Of a stretch of 64,000 nt of DNA, positions 53,842-64,000 are shown one piece after another. Source of the stretch: Loripinus fragilis. Taxonomy: Eukaryota; Mollusca; Bivalvia; Lucinida; Lucinidae. The first letter of the stretch is position 1. Each line of letters opens with the position of its first letter. Where the stretch lies: the NCBI GenBank assembly GCA_964019695.1, contig OZ026515.1:138404549-138468548 (forward strand). The letters run 5' to 3'. A program made the translations under genes and the position numbers. Below the pieces are notes generated by a model. That model worked only from the letters and a program-made list of their open reading frames with translations. It did no database searches and was not told the DNA's origin.

Positions 53842-54894
53842 ATGGATAAGTTTGTTTCAAAGACGAGCAGTAAAAAGGAAATATTTGACCGTGTAAAGTT
53901 AGATAAATTACCGAAGTTTTCTGACTTGAAGGAAAAAGTAGATGAAGTAATAAAGACAAGTACATGGTGGGACATGTATGGACTGGACTGGCTAATAACT
54001 ATTATGTTTGTGGTTGCTTTCTTTGTCAGTCTAGTTCTTATGAGATTGGATTCATGGATCAGTATTGCTTTTGGAACTTTTATCTTAGGCTGGGTGCATA
54101 CTTCGTTTACTGTAAAAAGTGCACATCTTGGGGCTCACGGTGCTTTAAGCAACAACAGAAATCTGATAAGGCCATTGGGACGTTTCTTTATCGAATTTTG
54201 CGGTCAGTTTTCAGAAGAATTGGCTTTTGATATCCACATAAGAGAACACCATCCACATACCAACATAATAGGTCGAGGCGATTCCAGCACTTGGAAGGCT
54301 CCATTTGTGCCATGTTATATGTATATGTTCGTCACACCGTGGATGATTCCAGCCCTTAGTCCGATAGTGTCCATTGCAGGTCTTGTCCAGAAACGCTCAG
54401 TAACTAAATTGCTTTCTTATTGCATAGTGGGTGGAGCAGGATTAGCTACAGCTCTTATACTGCTGATGAAAATATCGAATTATTCTCTTGCTGGTGCCTG
54501 CCTGTGCTTATACGCGGCAAGGGGAATGTGGTCTATACCGTATCTTCATGTGAATATATTCCAACACATTGGGTTAGCCATGTACTCCGAGAAAAGCAGA
54601 CCAGTGAGGATCTATCAGATGGCCACAGGATGTCTCAACTTACCAAAGAATCCACTATTGTCATATGCGTTTGGTCATTCTATCATTAGTTGTCATGTTG
54701 AACACCATCTGTTCCCAAAGCTGTCTGATAATATGTGTTTAAAGATTCAGCCAATGGTGTCTAAATTTTTGAAAGAGCACGGTTTACCATACAATGAAGA
54801 TACTTATATAGGACGGGTAAAGTACTTTCTTGACAAGTATGAAGCATTAATGGTGAACGCACCACCAATTACTCACTTTGTTGGATTACAATGA
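53842..54894 (+). CDS. Fatty acid desaturase, FADS6-like, intronless
   Basis: 350 aa, complete from ATG 53842. A membrane-bound di-iron desaturase with three His boxes: HLGAHG (H95, H99), HIREHH (H132, H136, H137) and HVEHH (H285, H288, H289), and hydrophobic segments at about 48-67, 72-88, 158-182 and 190-210. These enzymes act in the ER and put double bonds into acyl chains. There is no N-terminal cytochrome b5 domain, and the third box begins with His rather than the Gln of front-end desaturases. Both points fit FADS6-like proteins. The substrate is unknown. The single exon is worth noting: it may be a natural intronless gene or an old retrocopy; no poly(A) tail or target duplication was seen. 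Confidence 0.88.
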   Translation: MDKFVSKTSSKKEIFDRVKLDKLPKFSDLKEKVDEVIKTSTWWDMYGLDWLITIMFVVAFFVSLVLMRLDSWISIAFGTFILGWVHTSFTVKSAHLGAHGALSNNRNLIRPLGRFFIEFCGQFSEELAFDIHIREHHPHTNIIGRGDSSTWKAPFVPCYMYMFVTPWMIPALSPIVSIAGLVQKRSVTKLLSYCIVGGAGLATALILLMKISNYSLAGACLCLYAARGMWSIPYLHVNIFQHIGLAMYSEKSRPVRIYQMATGCLNLPKNPLLSYAFGHSIISCHVEHHLFPKLSDNMCLKIQPMVSKFLKEHGLPYNEDTYIGRVKYFLDKYEALMVNAPPITHFVGLQ

Positions 54895-54959
54895 AATTGT
54901 GATACTGTGTTTGCATTACAGAAAATCAAAATGTGACATGACAATTGAGCCATGACATG

Positions 54960-55150
54960 AGATTTCCAACAATGTGGTATTTGCGACCAGCAAAGGCTCA
55001 GATCAGCCTGCGCATACACGCAGACTGATCAGTCTGTGCTAGTCGCTTAAATATTCTAAGACTGCTAAGCTACTGACCGAACATGACGTGTAGGTTCTAC
55101 GCTTAAAAGGAGACTGCACAGGCTCATCTGAGTCTACACTTGTCATAATG
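54960..55150. repeat. Short palindromic dispersed repeat
   Basis: GCGACCAGCAAAGGCTCAGATCAGCCTGCGCA... with inner CTGATCAG units, a kind of repeat I associate with bivalve genomes. Scraps of similar wording occur at about 56110 and 63750. Limits approximate. Confidence 0.45.
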
Positions 55151-55563
55151 CCACATTAATGGAAATCACATGTCGTAGCTCAGTCATTATTCATTGACAA
55201 AACACTTCAATGAGCACAAGGCGTGTGCTTTGAAAAGATGGTACATTCATAGAATCTACGTGACGTTTACTGAGCTTGTATACTGGAGGCTCGTAGTCGG
55301 GTACATTGGCTAACAGTGAATACCCAGATGAAATGCTACAGAACGTGGTATACCACCAGGGTATACACCGTTTGCTAAGATTAAACAAATATTCAGGGAC
55401 TGAAGTACATGTGGGAAATCCTTACCTTTAAAGCATCCCAAGTATTTCAGGAGACTTCATCTGTATACAAATATCACGACTACCATTATAGCAGAAGATA
55501 CATATTTCTTCCAGTAAAAATCTTGCTTATTTTTTTCAATGTGTTGATTAGTGTCTGTTGGCA

Positions 55564-55768
55564 GATAAATGAGGCCCTCTTAGGGGTTTCGGGGAACAGG
55601 GGCATTTATTTCAGGGAACAGGGGAACAAATGCTAAATTTTGAGGGGAACAGGGGAACAAAAAACAATATTGGGGAGCAGGAAACTACTTTCGAGGAACA
55701 GGGGAACATGCCAATTTATTTCAGGGGAACATGGGAACAGATACCCCCATGGGAGGGCCTCATTTATC
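55564..55768. mobile_element. 205-bp MITE with GGGGAACA minisatellite
   Basis: Perfect 16-bp ends GATAAATGAGGCCCTC and complement. The interior is five or six irregular units with GAGGGGAACAGGGGAACA. No clear target duplication. Confidence 0.7.
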
Positions 55769-56404
55769 GGGTCATTGAATCTATTTTATATTTTTCAAAA
55801 TTATGTTTGTTGCTTGTATAATGTTTCGAGTGTAGTTTTCAGGTTAAATTATAAGCTGAGTGCAATATATTTAAATATCATTAAAAGTTTTCATATGCTC
55901 TTGTACCCATTGAAAGTACTTGACTTTACGCCTTTCTATCAAGCACAAAAATGCAAGTACTGGATCGACATTTACAGACTCGTATTATAAAAAAAATATG
56001 CATAACTTTTCCCCAACAGGGACTTGTATTATAAAAAATATGCTTAACTTTTTACCAACAGTTTATGTAAGCAATGTTCATAAGAAGCCCTAATACTCTA
56101 TTATCTAAGCAGAAATTCGGACCAGCCTGTACATTCGCGTGTACGCAATGTGTTCACAGTGAAGATTTTGATATAACCGAAGATTTTGATGCAACTTTTG
56201 CCGGGTGCACAGGTCGTTATAAAGATTAAAAGAGGTCAACTACGGTTCAATAATATTTTCGTCCGATCTTATCATATACTGAGCAAAAGTGAAAACACTA
56301 TACTACAAAATTTCATTTCCTTGACAAAGTATTGGACACAACTTAATAATGTTTCCCAGACATCCAGGAACTCTTCGATGTTCGAGTTATATATGTTCCT
56401 TAAT

Positions 56405-57429
56405 CACACTGGTCAATGTAAACGCACCGGTGGTTGCTACAACGAGCTGGTAGTTGCATTTTCAGCACAGATGGTGGCGTAAAAGCTAAAAAAAATCTAC
56501 GCCTGTTGACTTTATGATTTATTTATAAACTTGCATTTATTTTATTTGTGATGACACCTGGCGCACAGACCACCGGTAACATTGTCGTTTATGGCTCTGC
56601 CAAGCAATTGGTGATTAAATTCATGGTTTGGACTGCAAATCCAACAAAGTTCTGGAGTTTTGCCGTGACAGGTGCTTTTTCTAGTGTAACTGCCTAAATT
56701 GAGGGGAATATGCATGTCTAAGCACAGCTGTTATCATATTTACATGTAATAACATCCAAAAAATAATGATTACCACTTTGTATCTTTTTTCTTGGTAAAC
56801 TAGCTAACGTTTTATTGAGGAATTTATTACAACGCACTGGGAGCATTTTCGACGCATTGATACAACGCACTGATGGTTGCCTAGATGTGCTATGGTTGCT
56901 GGTGCAGCCTCACCACAGCATTCACTGTTCTTATAAACGGTACATAAATCGTTATTTGAGCCAGCACATGATATTTCAGTACCAAGACGAAGACTCAGGT
57001 GAGCCTGTGCAAATGTACAGACTCGCCAGAGCCTTCTCTGGATAGAAAAAGATAGAGAGTAGTAATCGTTTTTTTGGATGTTATTTCATGGGAATATGAT
57101 AACAGCCGCGCTTAGACATGCAGATTTCCCACAATTTAGGCAGTTATACTAGAAAAAAGCACCTGTCACGGCAAAACTCCAGAACTTTGTTGGATTTGCA
57201 GTCCAAACCATGAATCAAATCATCAATTGCTTGGCAGAGCCATAAACGACAATGCTACCGGTGGTCTGTGCGCTAGGTGTCATTACAAATAAAATAAATG
57301 CAAGTTTATAAATAAATTATAAAGTCAACAGGTATAGATTTTTTTACCTTTTACGCCACCACCTGTGCTGAAAAAGGCAACCACCAGCTCGTTGTAGCAA
57401 CCACCGGTGCGTTTACATTGACCAGTGTG
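56405..57429. mobile_element. TIR transposon with arms of about 370 bp
   Basis: Starts CACACTGGTCAATGTAAACG and continues CACCGGTGG; the other end is its complement. Arms (56405-56775, 57055-57429) pair over about 370 bp around a 280-bp centre. TTAAT flanks both sides (56400-56404 and 57430-57434). No transposase. The end core AATG.AAACGCACC resembles the elements at 569 and 9047. Confidence 0.75.
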
Positions 57430-57459
57430 TTAATGCGTTTTAAGCTTTAGTTATCGAAA

Positions 57460-57982
57460 TTTGCAAATGTCAATGAAAGAGGCATTTGCAAACTAAAGCT
57501 AAACAAACTTTTTCTGCATGCACATTACATAGGTTATGTGCATGCAGAAAAAGATTGTTTAGCTTAAGTTATCAGCATTAAAACACACGAAAAGCTGGCT
57601 TATCATATGAAACAAGCTGGGAAATCAATGTCTTATTAATCAGTTTTGAAAATATTCCTTTAACAAAATAGGGAATGTTAAATGTTTGGTATATTTTTCG
57701 ATTTAGCACGATTTTCAATAGATTTTCTTAAGCAAAATCAGTTAGACGAGCAAATTAGTTTGAGCCAGAGATGGGTATTGGTAGATAATGACTTAGCCAG
57801 TTCACTTTAAACCCATAATTTTCACCGCTGTACAGTGCATCTCACCTGCTGCTGTGATGTGTTTCAGAAACAGGGAAAGGACAGTCTCTACGTCTTCTCT
57901 GACGTTTTAGTGGCTTTCTTTATTTTGATATGTGCAACTACAAATATCAAAATAGAAAAGCCACTTATATATCAGAGAAGAC
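57460..57982. repeat. Cluster of hairpins
   Basis: Includes CATTTGCAAACTAAAGCT-type arms (57460-57510), ACATAACC.../CATGCAGAAAAAG arms (57510-57560) and a 91-bp palindrome at 57892-57982 (GTCTTCTCTGA...TCAGAGAAGAC with inner AGTGGCTTTC). Confidence 0.65.
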
Positions 57983-59092
57983 TCAGATTATACGAAAGTA
58001 TGTTATTGAACCAGAATTCGAGACCCACAAAACCGAATAACCAGTCACTACGAAATTTCATATCTGCTAATTGCCTATTGCAGTGGTATAAATTCAGCTT
58101 GATTTGCAAAATATAGAATAAAGGACGATTTCCCCATGTTGTCACTGCTTCACCGTATACATAAGCATATGATTGATATCCAGAAACTATATCAAGGTCG
58201 AGTATACAGCTGATCATACTTCAAGGTCGAGTATACTGCTGATCTGACTGATTTTCATTGATAACCGATTTCGCTTTCAATGTGACAGTGCAAGTTTTAT
58301 TGCACTGAGTGACAGTGTTGGCCCTGACACCAAGTGCCACAAAAGATTAAAAAATATAATGAAGGATGGGGGTTCGCTCGAACCCACCTCCACGCGCCCG
58401 TTTGTTTTCAAATATCCTTTGAAAATGAAATAATTTGGTCTCAATGAGACCAAATTATATCAGTTTCCTGGGATATTTAAGAAAAATAAGATCAAATCAG
58501 CAAAGCGACACCCCCCTCATTCATATGAACCCCCTTTCTAAAAATCCTGGATCCGCCCCTGTATAGAATTCAAATTTGATTACATATGTTTAACTCTGCC
58601 TGCTAATGTCTTCTGCTGATAACCTCCCAGATCAGGTCCTACAATACGGCTGGTCAATTCTGGAGTCAACTGTTCGACACTCAGACACGGGAGACGCAGA
58701 CATTAACTGGCGAAAAATTGCCGATTTGATCATTTATTTATTTATTTGTGTATTTATACAATATTTAAAGAGGTGTACACTTTTAGCTGAAATAGCCATT
58801 CTACCAAGTGGCCCTCTATAACAAATCTATAAACATCAAAACATTATATTGTATTTACTCGAAGCTCAGTTAGACGATTCTTGCACTTTGACTGTACATC
58901 TCAAGCTTGCATAGAAGCTTGCTTACTTATTCAATATATCATCACATAACAGAGAAATAATCAAATGAAATTAACAAACTGTGATGAAACAATGTATATG
59001 GCTCATCTAAAGGGGAGAATCCTGTTACGTGTTTTAGTGTTTTAAAGGAAGAAAATGAACCCCCATACGTTGGAGTAGATATTGATAGAGCC
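57983..59092. other. No gene recognised
   Basis: AT-rich. A small palindrome TTTGGTCTCAATGAGACCAAA lies at about 58436. Confidence 0.45.
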
Positions 59093-59945
59093 TAATACAT
59101 AAATGACCTGCCTGAGCAGGTCAAATACAGAGTCAGATTTTTCGCAGACGACACTGACTTGTACCTCGAAATCAATTCAACTACAGAAATTGAGGTCCTA
59201 CAAACAGACCTAGCAAGCCTCGAACAATGGGAAAAGATGTGGTATATGCAATGTAACCCCTCTATATGCCAGGTCCTTCAAATCACAAAAAAGGCAAAAC
59301 CCCTCAATACTAAGTACATTCCACATAATGTAGAGCTGGAAAGTGTTCCCGCAGCAAAGTACTTAGGGGTCACCATTGCGGACGACCTCTCATGGTCCAA
59401 ACATATCGACATCACCATAAAAAAGGCAAACTAAACTCTTGGTGTCCATAAAAGAAATAACCGGGTCCATAACAAGGACCTTAAATTAGTTGAATACAAA
59501 CTCTTGTAAGGCCTCAGTTGGAGTACGCTTCAACAGTATAGTATCCCCACACCACTACAGATATAAATAAAGTGGAAGCAGTCCAAAGAAGAGCTGCAAG
59601 GTGGGCTACAAGAGATTACAGATACACCTATAGTGTCACTGCTATGCTGAAGGACCTAAACTGGCGCCCCTTATACCAACGTCGCATTGATAGCCGACTT
59701 GTGATGATGTATAAGGTCACATATGACCTTGTAGCTATCCCTGCATCAGATTACCCTGTTCGAAACACTCGAGCATCAAGACACATACACCCTTTGGCAT
59801 ACAGACAGACTCCAGACTCTCAAAGACTATTACAGGTTCACATTTTCCCACAGAACTATTATCCATTGGAACGCCCTCCCTGCCAACATACCGACCCTTC
59901 CCACCCTGGCACAGTTTAGCGATGCTGTCTGCCGAGTAATCCATT
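59093..59945 (+). pseudogene. Non-LTR retrotransposon RT fragment (L2/CR1-like)
   Basis: The frame 59093-59434 reads YINDLPEQVKYRVRFFADDT (the FADD catalytic core), then LGVTIADDLSWSKHI. Reading continues through a stop at 59434 and a frame change to NKVEAVQRRAARWATRDY, and ends with the RTIIHWNALPANIP tail at about 59860. 5'-truncated and broken. Confidence 0.8.
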
Positions 59946-60142
59946 TGTTCCTTCTGGTATAGACACTGATATAGACGGAGCTTGGATAGGCTGCATATGA
60001 TAAGGGTTTTAGTCTGATTGGATTGGAACTCTGGTTGCAACGGCAACACGTAGTTACCGTAGACTTGTAATGGGAAAAAAACTTTAAAACTCTTCTCTGA
60101 AACCATTAGGCTTATACATGTAACTAATATATTTAGTACGAG

Positions 60143-61300
60143 GGTCCCATTATGAATCTATGGGAACTATTGATATACGTGGCGTCGCCAGTATGGACTC
60201 CAGAGGCTTGATTGCCAGGATTTTGGGGGGGGCCACTGGATTTTGATACTTACGAGGGTCATCCAATAAATATAGGGAATTTCCTTCTAATGCAAGAGTT
60301 CGTACCATTAAAACATCGCAAATGCAATCATTAGGTGGCATAACTTGTTGGGCATGCACCAGCATATCCAAAACTTTGCTGAAAAGTGAGGTTGCTTGTT
60401 GCTTAGCAACGAAAAAGTGATACTAAAGTTAACCCGGCCAGATTTTCCTCATACAAAAACCTCATGCTAAAGAAACACAATCTGGCATTTAATTGTTACC
60501 ATGTACATTGTATATGAGCATAGTTTGTCCTTTAATCTGTTATAGTTTAATTGTTCTCAATGTTACATATGAAATATGGTCATTGACATGTACAAGGTAG
60601 TCATGGTTGCCTAGCAACCAGGCAGTTGTGGAAAATTGGACTATTTGTCAAGTCTAAATTTTACTGTTGCTACGCAACAAGGAACACATTTGATACATGT
60701 ATTTTTACAGATACTGTTTTCAAATATAGGATATATTTAATGATTTTAGGGTGATTTAAAACTTTTATATCAACCAACATTAATTTAAAGGCAAATTCAT
60801 GACCCATACCCCTATTTCTGATTCAACAAATTTTCAGTTTTATCAGTTTTTTAAGCTAAAAATACCTGTCAAATTGACATTTTTCAAAGGAAGTCAATGA
60901 ACGTTACAGAATAATTACCTTATGTTGTGGTTAATAGAATACATTCTTTTTGGAGGTGATCTGCACATGCCAGTAACCAAGGCAACCATTTTAAGGCAAC
61001 TGGTCAGGTAAGTTTTAAGTACCTGTTTGCGTTGCTAAGCAACAAGCGACACCACATTCCGTCAACATTTTGGATATGTTGTTGCTTGCGCAACAAGTTA
61101 TGCCACCTTATGGTTATATTTGTGATGTTCAAATGATACAAACTCTTACACTATATGGAAATTCCCCCTATTTATTGGATGACCCTCGTAAGTAGCAAAA
61201 TCCAGTGGCCCCCCCAAAATAATCCTGGCAATCAAGCCTCTGGAGTCCATACTGGCGACGCCACGTATATCAATAGTTCCCATAGATTCATAATGGGAAA
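60143..61300. mobile_element. Inverted-repeat composite around a mariner-type MITE
   Basis: The inner element 60253-61188 begins CGAGGGTCATCCAATAAATA, ends with its complement, and has TA on both sides. The flanks (60143-60252 and 61189-61300) are also inverted copies of each other (ACTATTGATATACGTGGCGT...), so the whole arm is about 140 bp. TACGAGGGTCCC at 60137 may be another terminus. Inside lie five GTTGC-N(3-4)-GCAAC palindromes. Confidence 0.65.
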
Positions 61301-62854
61301 ACTTCAAAGATGTTCTTCTCTGACCGTGTAAACAATAAGTCGCATGAAGCAATGTTTCGTAGTCCCCTACATAAGCCCTTGAGTAAAAAATGGCCTCTTG
61401 CCCGGGGATCAGTCTTAGAAACCATGAGGCCCACACCTTGTATTTTTAGTAAAAAGCAATGTCTAGTGGTCCCCTTCATGAATCACTAGAGTCCAAATTG
61501 GCCACGTCCTGGGGGTAATTAGCTTCCATAGACTTATAATGCGGGAAATAAGCTTAACAAAATTTCTAATTGGTCACTTTTTAAACTCATTATTTCTGAC
61601 CAAGCGCTAATAACATTGAAATGAATTTTGCCTAAGTATGTGAAGTTTAATGGGCAAAAGTTTAGCGGTCTTTCAGAAAAGTTTTCTTTCAATACCAGTT
61701 TTTTGGTGAAAATGAAAAAAAATGCTTTGAAGTAAAATGGTTTTGAGCGAAGTTTATATTAAATTTAAGTGCAGTTAGTAATAAACTGGTCTAGCCGACT
61801 TCAACCAAGAAATATCTTTAAAAAAGATAATCTGGCTCAGATAAAATGGAAGTCATTTTACTGACCATTCCAAGACAACAGCATACGATTTCACAGAATT
61901 CTCAACTTACAATTCTATTATTTTTTGTCATCTGCTGACTTTATTTCTGGCAATACCGCTTTCTTGTAGCAGTGTGATTCTAAAGATTCTGATAAAATAA
62001 TGTTTCATAGTGCCTTCAGGCGCGTACCCGAGGCATTTTATAGAATACACACTCTAAAAGGGGTATGTGGGTACTCCCTTATATGGGATCAGGGAGTGAA
62101 TTTCACAGTGCAAAAAAGAGATCTCAAGACACACAAGTAAAGTCTGTTGGCTGCATTTTTCTTCCAAAAACCATATTAAATACCTTAGACCCTATACTTG
62201 TGCAGAGTTGCGCGCACATGCATATTTGCCATACAGGTAGGCACAGCGCTTATTGTGCTCATACGCCCAAAAGTGCATGTTATTGCTACCTTGTATTTAT
62301 TTCTGGTGCTACAAACCCTGAAGATTTATCGATCAAACACAACATAGATCTATCCCAGACCCCAAAACAGTACTTGGCATGAAAAGGTGAAGAGAATATT
62401 TAAAATAGTGAAAAATAAAGTGTATGCACCTTTCAAACTTTATGATTGTTTATTCGACATATCATACCTGACCCTGGCCTTCGTGGTCGCTAAAAATAAA
62501 CCGTGACGTGGATGTCGTCAAAATATGCATATACAAATTACTCGTCCAATGAAATGGCAAGACTTTTATATTAACCAATCAAATTTGTACATAAGTAGGT
62601 TCAAAGTTGCTTTAAGTGGGGCTTCGCCCCAAAAACATCAAACACTTGAAATTTTGACTTTAAATTTGATCACAATTGGCCAAATTATTTATATTTTTAT
62701 CTCTGTGATGATACATTGCAATAGTTAGGAAGCCTCCATGCAAGCTAAACAATTTGTGTTTTAACAACAACAGAATCTAGTGCAAAGATTTGGTACCAGT
62801 CAAAATTATTTAAGCCCCACTGTGGCTTAGGCTGCTGTCCGTACTAAGGCAGTG
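61301..62854. other. No gene recognised
   Basis: About 61479-61545 is a diverged direct copy of the 61238-61300 arm (GAGTCCA.A.TGGC.ACG). Otherwise no supported feature. Confidence 0.45.
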
Positions 62855-63095
62855 GTTCAGTTATTGATTCATTGTTTATTGTTACTCCCATTGTGGGGTG
62901 TTCTGTGTTTGTTCCATGTTTCATTGTGCAGTGCTTTGTGTCCTTTCTAGTTTTGAAATCATCTTGATGGGAGAGAGCAGGTTGCTTTACTTTGTCTTCC
63001 TGTGATTGTTATTGTTCTGTGGCCCTTACTCACGGTGCCATGGGTTGGTCTGCAGTGCGTGATTGTGGTATTTCCGGATCAGATTCACTTACTTT
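62855..63095 (-). repeat. Dispersed repeat family A, inverted copy 5
   Basis: Complement of the family: TTGGTCTGCAGTGCGTGATT, ATTTCCGGATCAGATTCACT, GGGAGAGAGCAGGTTGCTTT. Confidence 0.6.
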
Positions 63096-63659
63096 ATTGG
63101 CGAGCTGGTTTAGGAGATACTCTTGTCAAAACAGATGATGAAGAACCTGACAGGATAAACTGTGGGACAGAGAGGCAAATATATGCTTTCTTATAAAAAT
63201 GCCTTCCATATCAATCTCCCTCCTCCACCCCAGGAAAAATAACTAAGGTGGATAGGGGAATGAAAGCATTTACTTTTCAGTCTAATGGGATAAAGCACAA
63301 ACACAAGAAAAAATATAGTTTTTTTTGTCTGTATTTCTTTCCCTTTTTAAAGACAGTCACAATGAGTGAACAACATACAGTCAAATTTATCTAATTCACT
63401 TTTAAACCTTATTGCACTCAGAATTGTAAAAGCTCAATTTGGTCAGCCTGAGTGCAATAGATTACAAGTCCTTGTTTAATCCTTAAAGTCCCAATCAAAA
63501 TAATCATTTTTTTGTGATAAAGGAAAAATGTTTGATACTGCATGAGAGTTGTCTGCTGTTGGGGCTCAATTCAAGCCTTATTTAGCCGCTAAAAATAGTG
63601 ATGTGATTTAAAATGTCCTGATAAAGTTCTGAAAGGGTAAATACTAAGTGGCGGTCAAA

Positions 63660-63745
63660 AAGGCTTCTGTGGCACTTCCTCAGGGTGCGGTGGGTTGGTC
63701 TGCAGTGTGTGATTGTGGTATTTCCTGATCATACTCACTTACTGT
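63660..63745 (-). repeat. Dispersed repeat family A, inverted copy 6 (partial)
   Basis: GGGTTGGTCTGCAGTGTGTG, then TATTTCCTGATCATACTCAC, the inverted start of the family. Confidence 0.6.
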
Positions 63746-64000
63746 TAGACCAGATTGCTTGTGCAGTCTGATCAGCATCTTCTTGTTTGCTATTGTGAAT
63801 TCCAGCCCTGATAATCAACATTTTATTTGCAAACAGAAAAAGAAATGTGTTACAAATTTTAGAACATTTACTATAACATGTGTTAAAGGCTGTGTTTTTA
63901 TTATTTTTCCTTTCCTCTTCAAACAGTTAACAGTATGTAGATTGAATGAAGGCAGGTCAACACAAGAAAGCACAAGAAAGCACAGAAGCCTCTGCAAGTA

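Noticed and set aside
61146..61436. 96-codon frame at the right arm of the composite element
   Set aside because: It runs through an inverted-repeat arm and shows no protein-like conservation.

Overview
The window looks like AT-rich nuclear DNA of a bivalve mollusc. The taxon is inferred from the style of the repeats (dense small inverted-repeat transposons, Penelope-like and L2/CR1-like retroelements), from a Polinton/Maverick and from a multi-exon CYP2-clan P450. No single sequence proves it. No rRNA, tRNA or CRISPR was seen.

Host genes. Five phase-1 exons of a cytochrome P450 on the + strand (3600-3817, 4685-4813, 14355-14459, 17787-17921, 38237-38589) carry the I-helix, ExxR and haem-Cys motifs. 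The N-terminal exons are not in the window. An apparently intronless FADS6-like fatty acid desaturase lies at 53842-54894 (+).

Central element. The last P450 intron holds a mariner-type inverted-repeat element (18385-37943, flanked by TA). Inside that sits an 18.1-kb Polinton/Maverick at 18706-36826, with AG...CT termini, a 6-bp CTCTAT target duplication and long terminal inverted repeats that are identical over about 200 bp at the tips. The left two thirds is a minus-strand set: protease, a Cys/His protein, major capsid, basic core-like protein, penton-type minor capsid, membrane protein, chromodomain integrase, a conserved unknown, two related basic proteins, packaging ATPase and protein-primed PolB. 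PolB is split by a frame change. The right part is an accessory arm: a 106-aa protein, a triple zinc-knuckle protein, and three small genes encoding 59, 133 and 131 aa.

Most notable result. Those three small genes form a module. Each has the same promoter architecture (CCAATCAG, GCGYAGGA, AGGTCAATCC, TATA) at almost fixed spacing. Each ends in a replication-dependent histone-type 3' stem-loop (6-bp stem, TTTC loop) followed 13-17 nt later by an AAAGAATA purine element that resembles a U7 snRNA target. This suggests that the transposon uses the host histone 3'-end machinery to tie part of its expression to S phase.

The rest is mostly repeats. They include a hAT MITE (6130-7483), three ~1-kb elements with a shared AAACGCAYC terminal core (569-1606, 9047-10179, 56405-57429), a Helitron/Helentron-like repeat (8265-10584), mariner-type MITEs, two convergent decayed Penelope-like copies (41090-45745), L2/CR1-like fragments, a GATA/GA microsatellite, and a degenerate satellite built from the end of a P450 exon (14430-17035).
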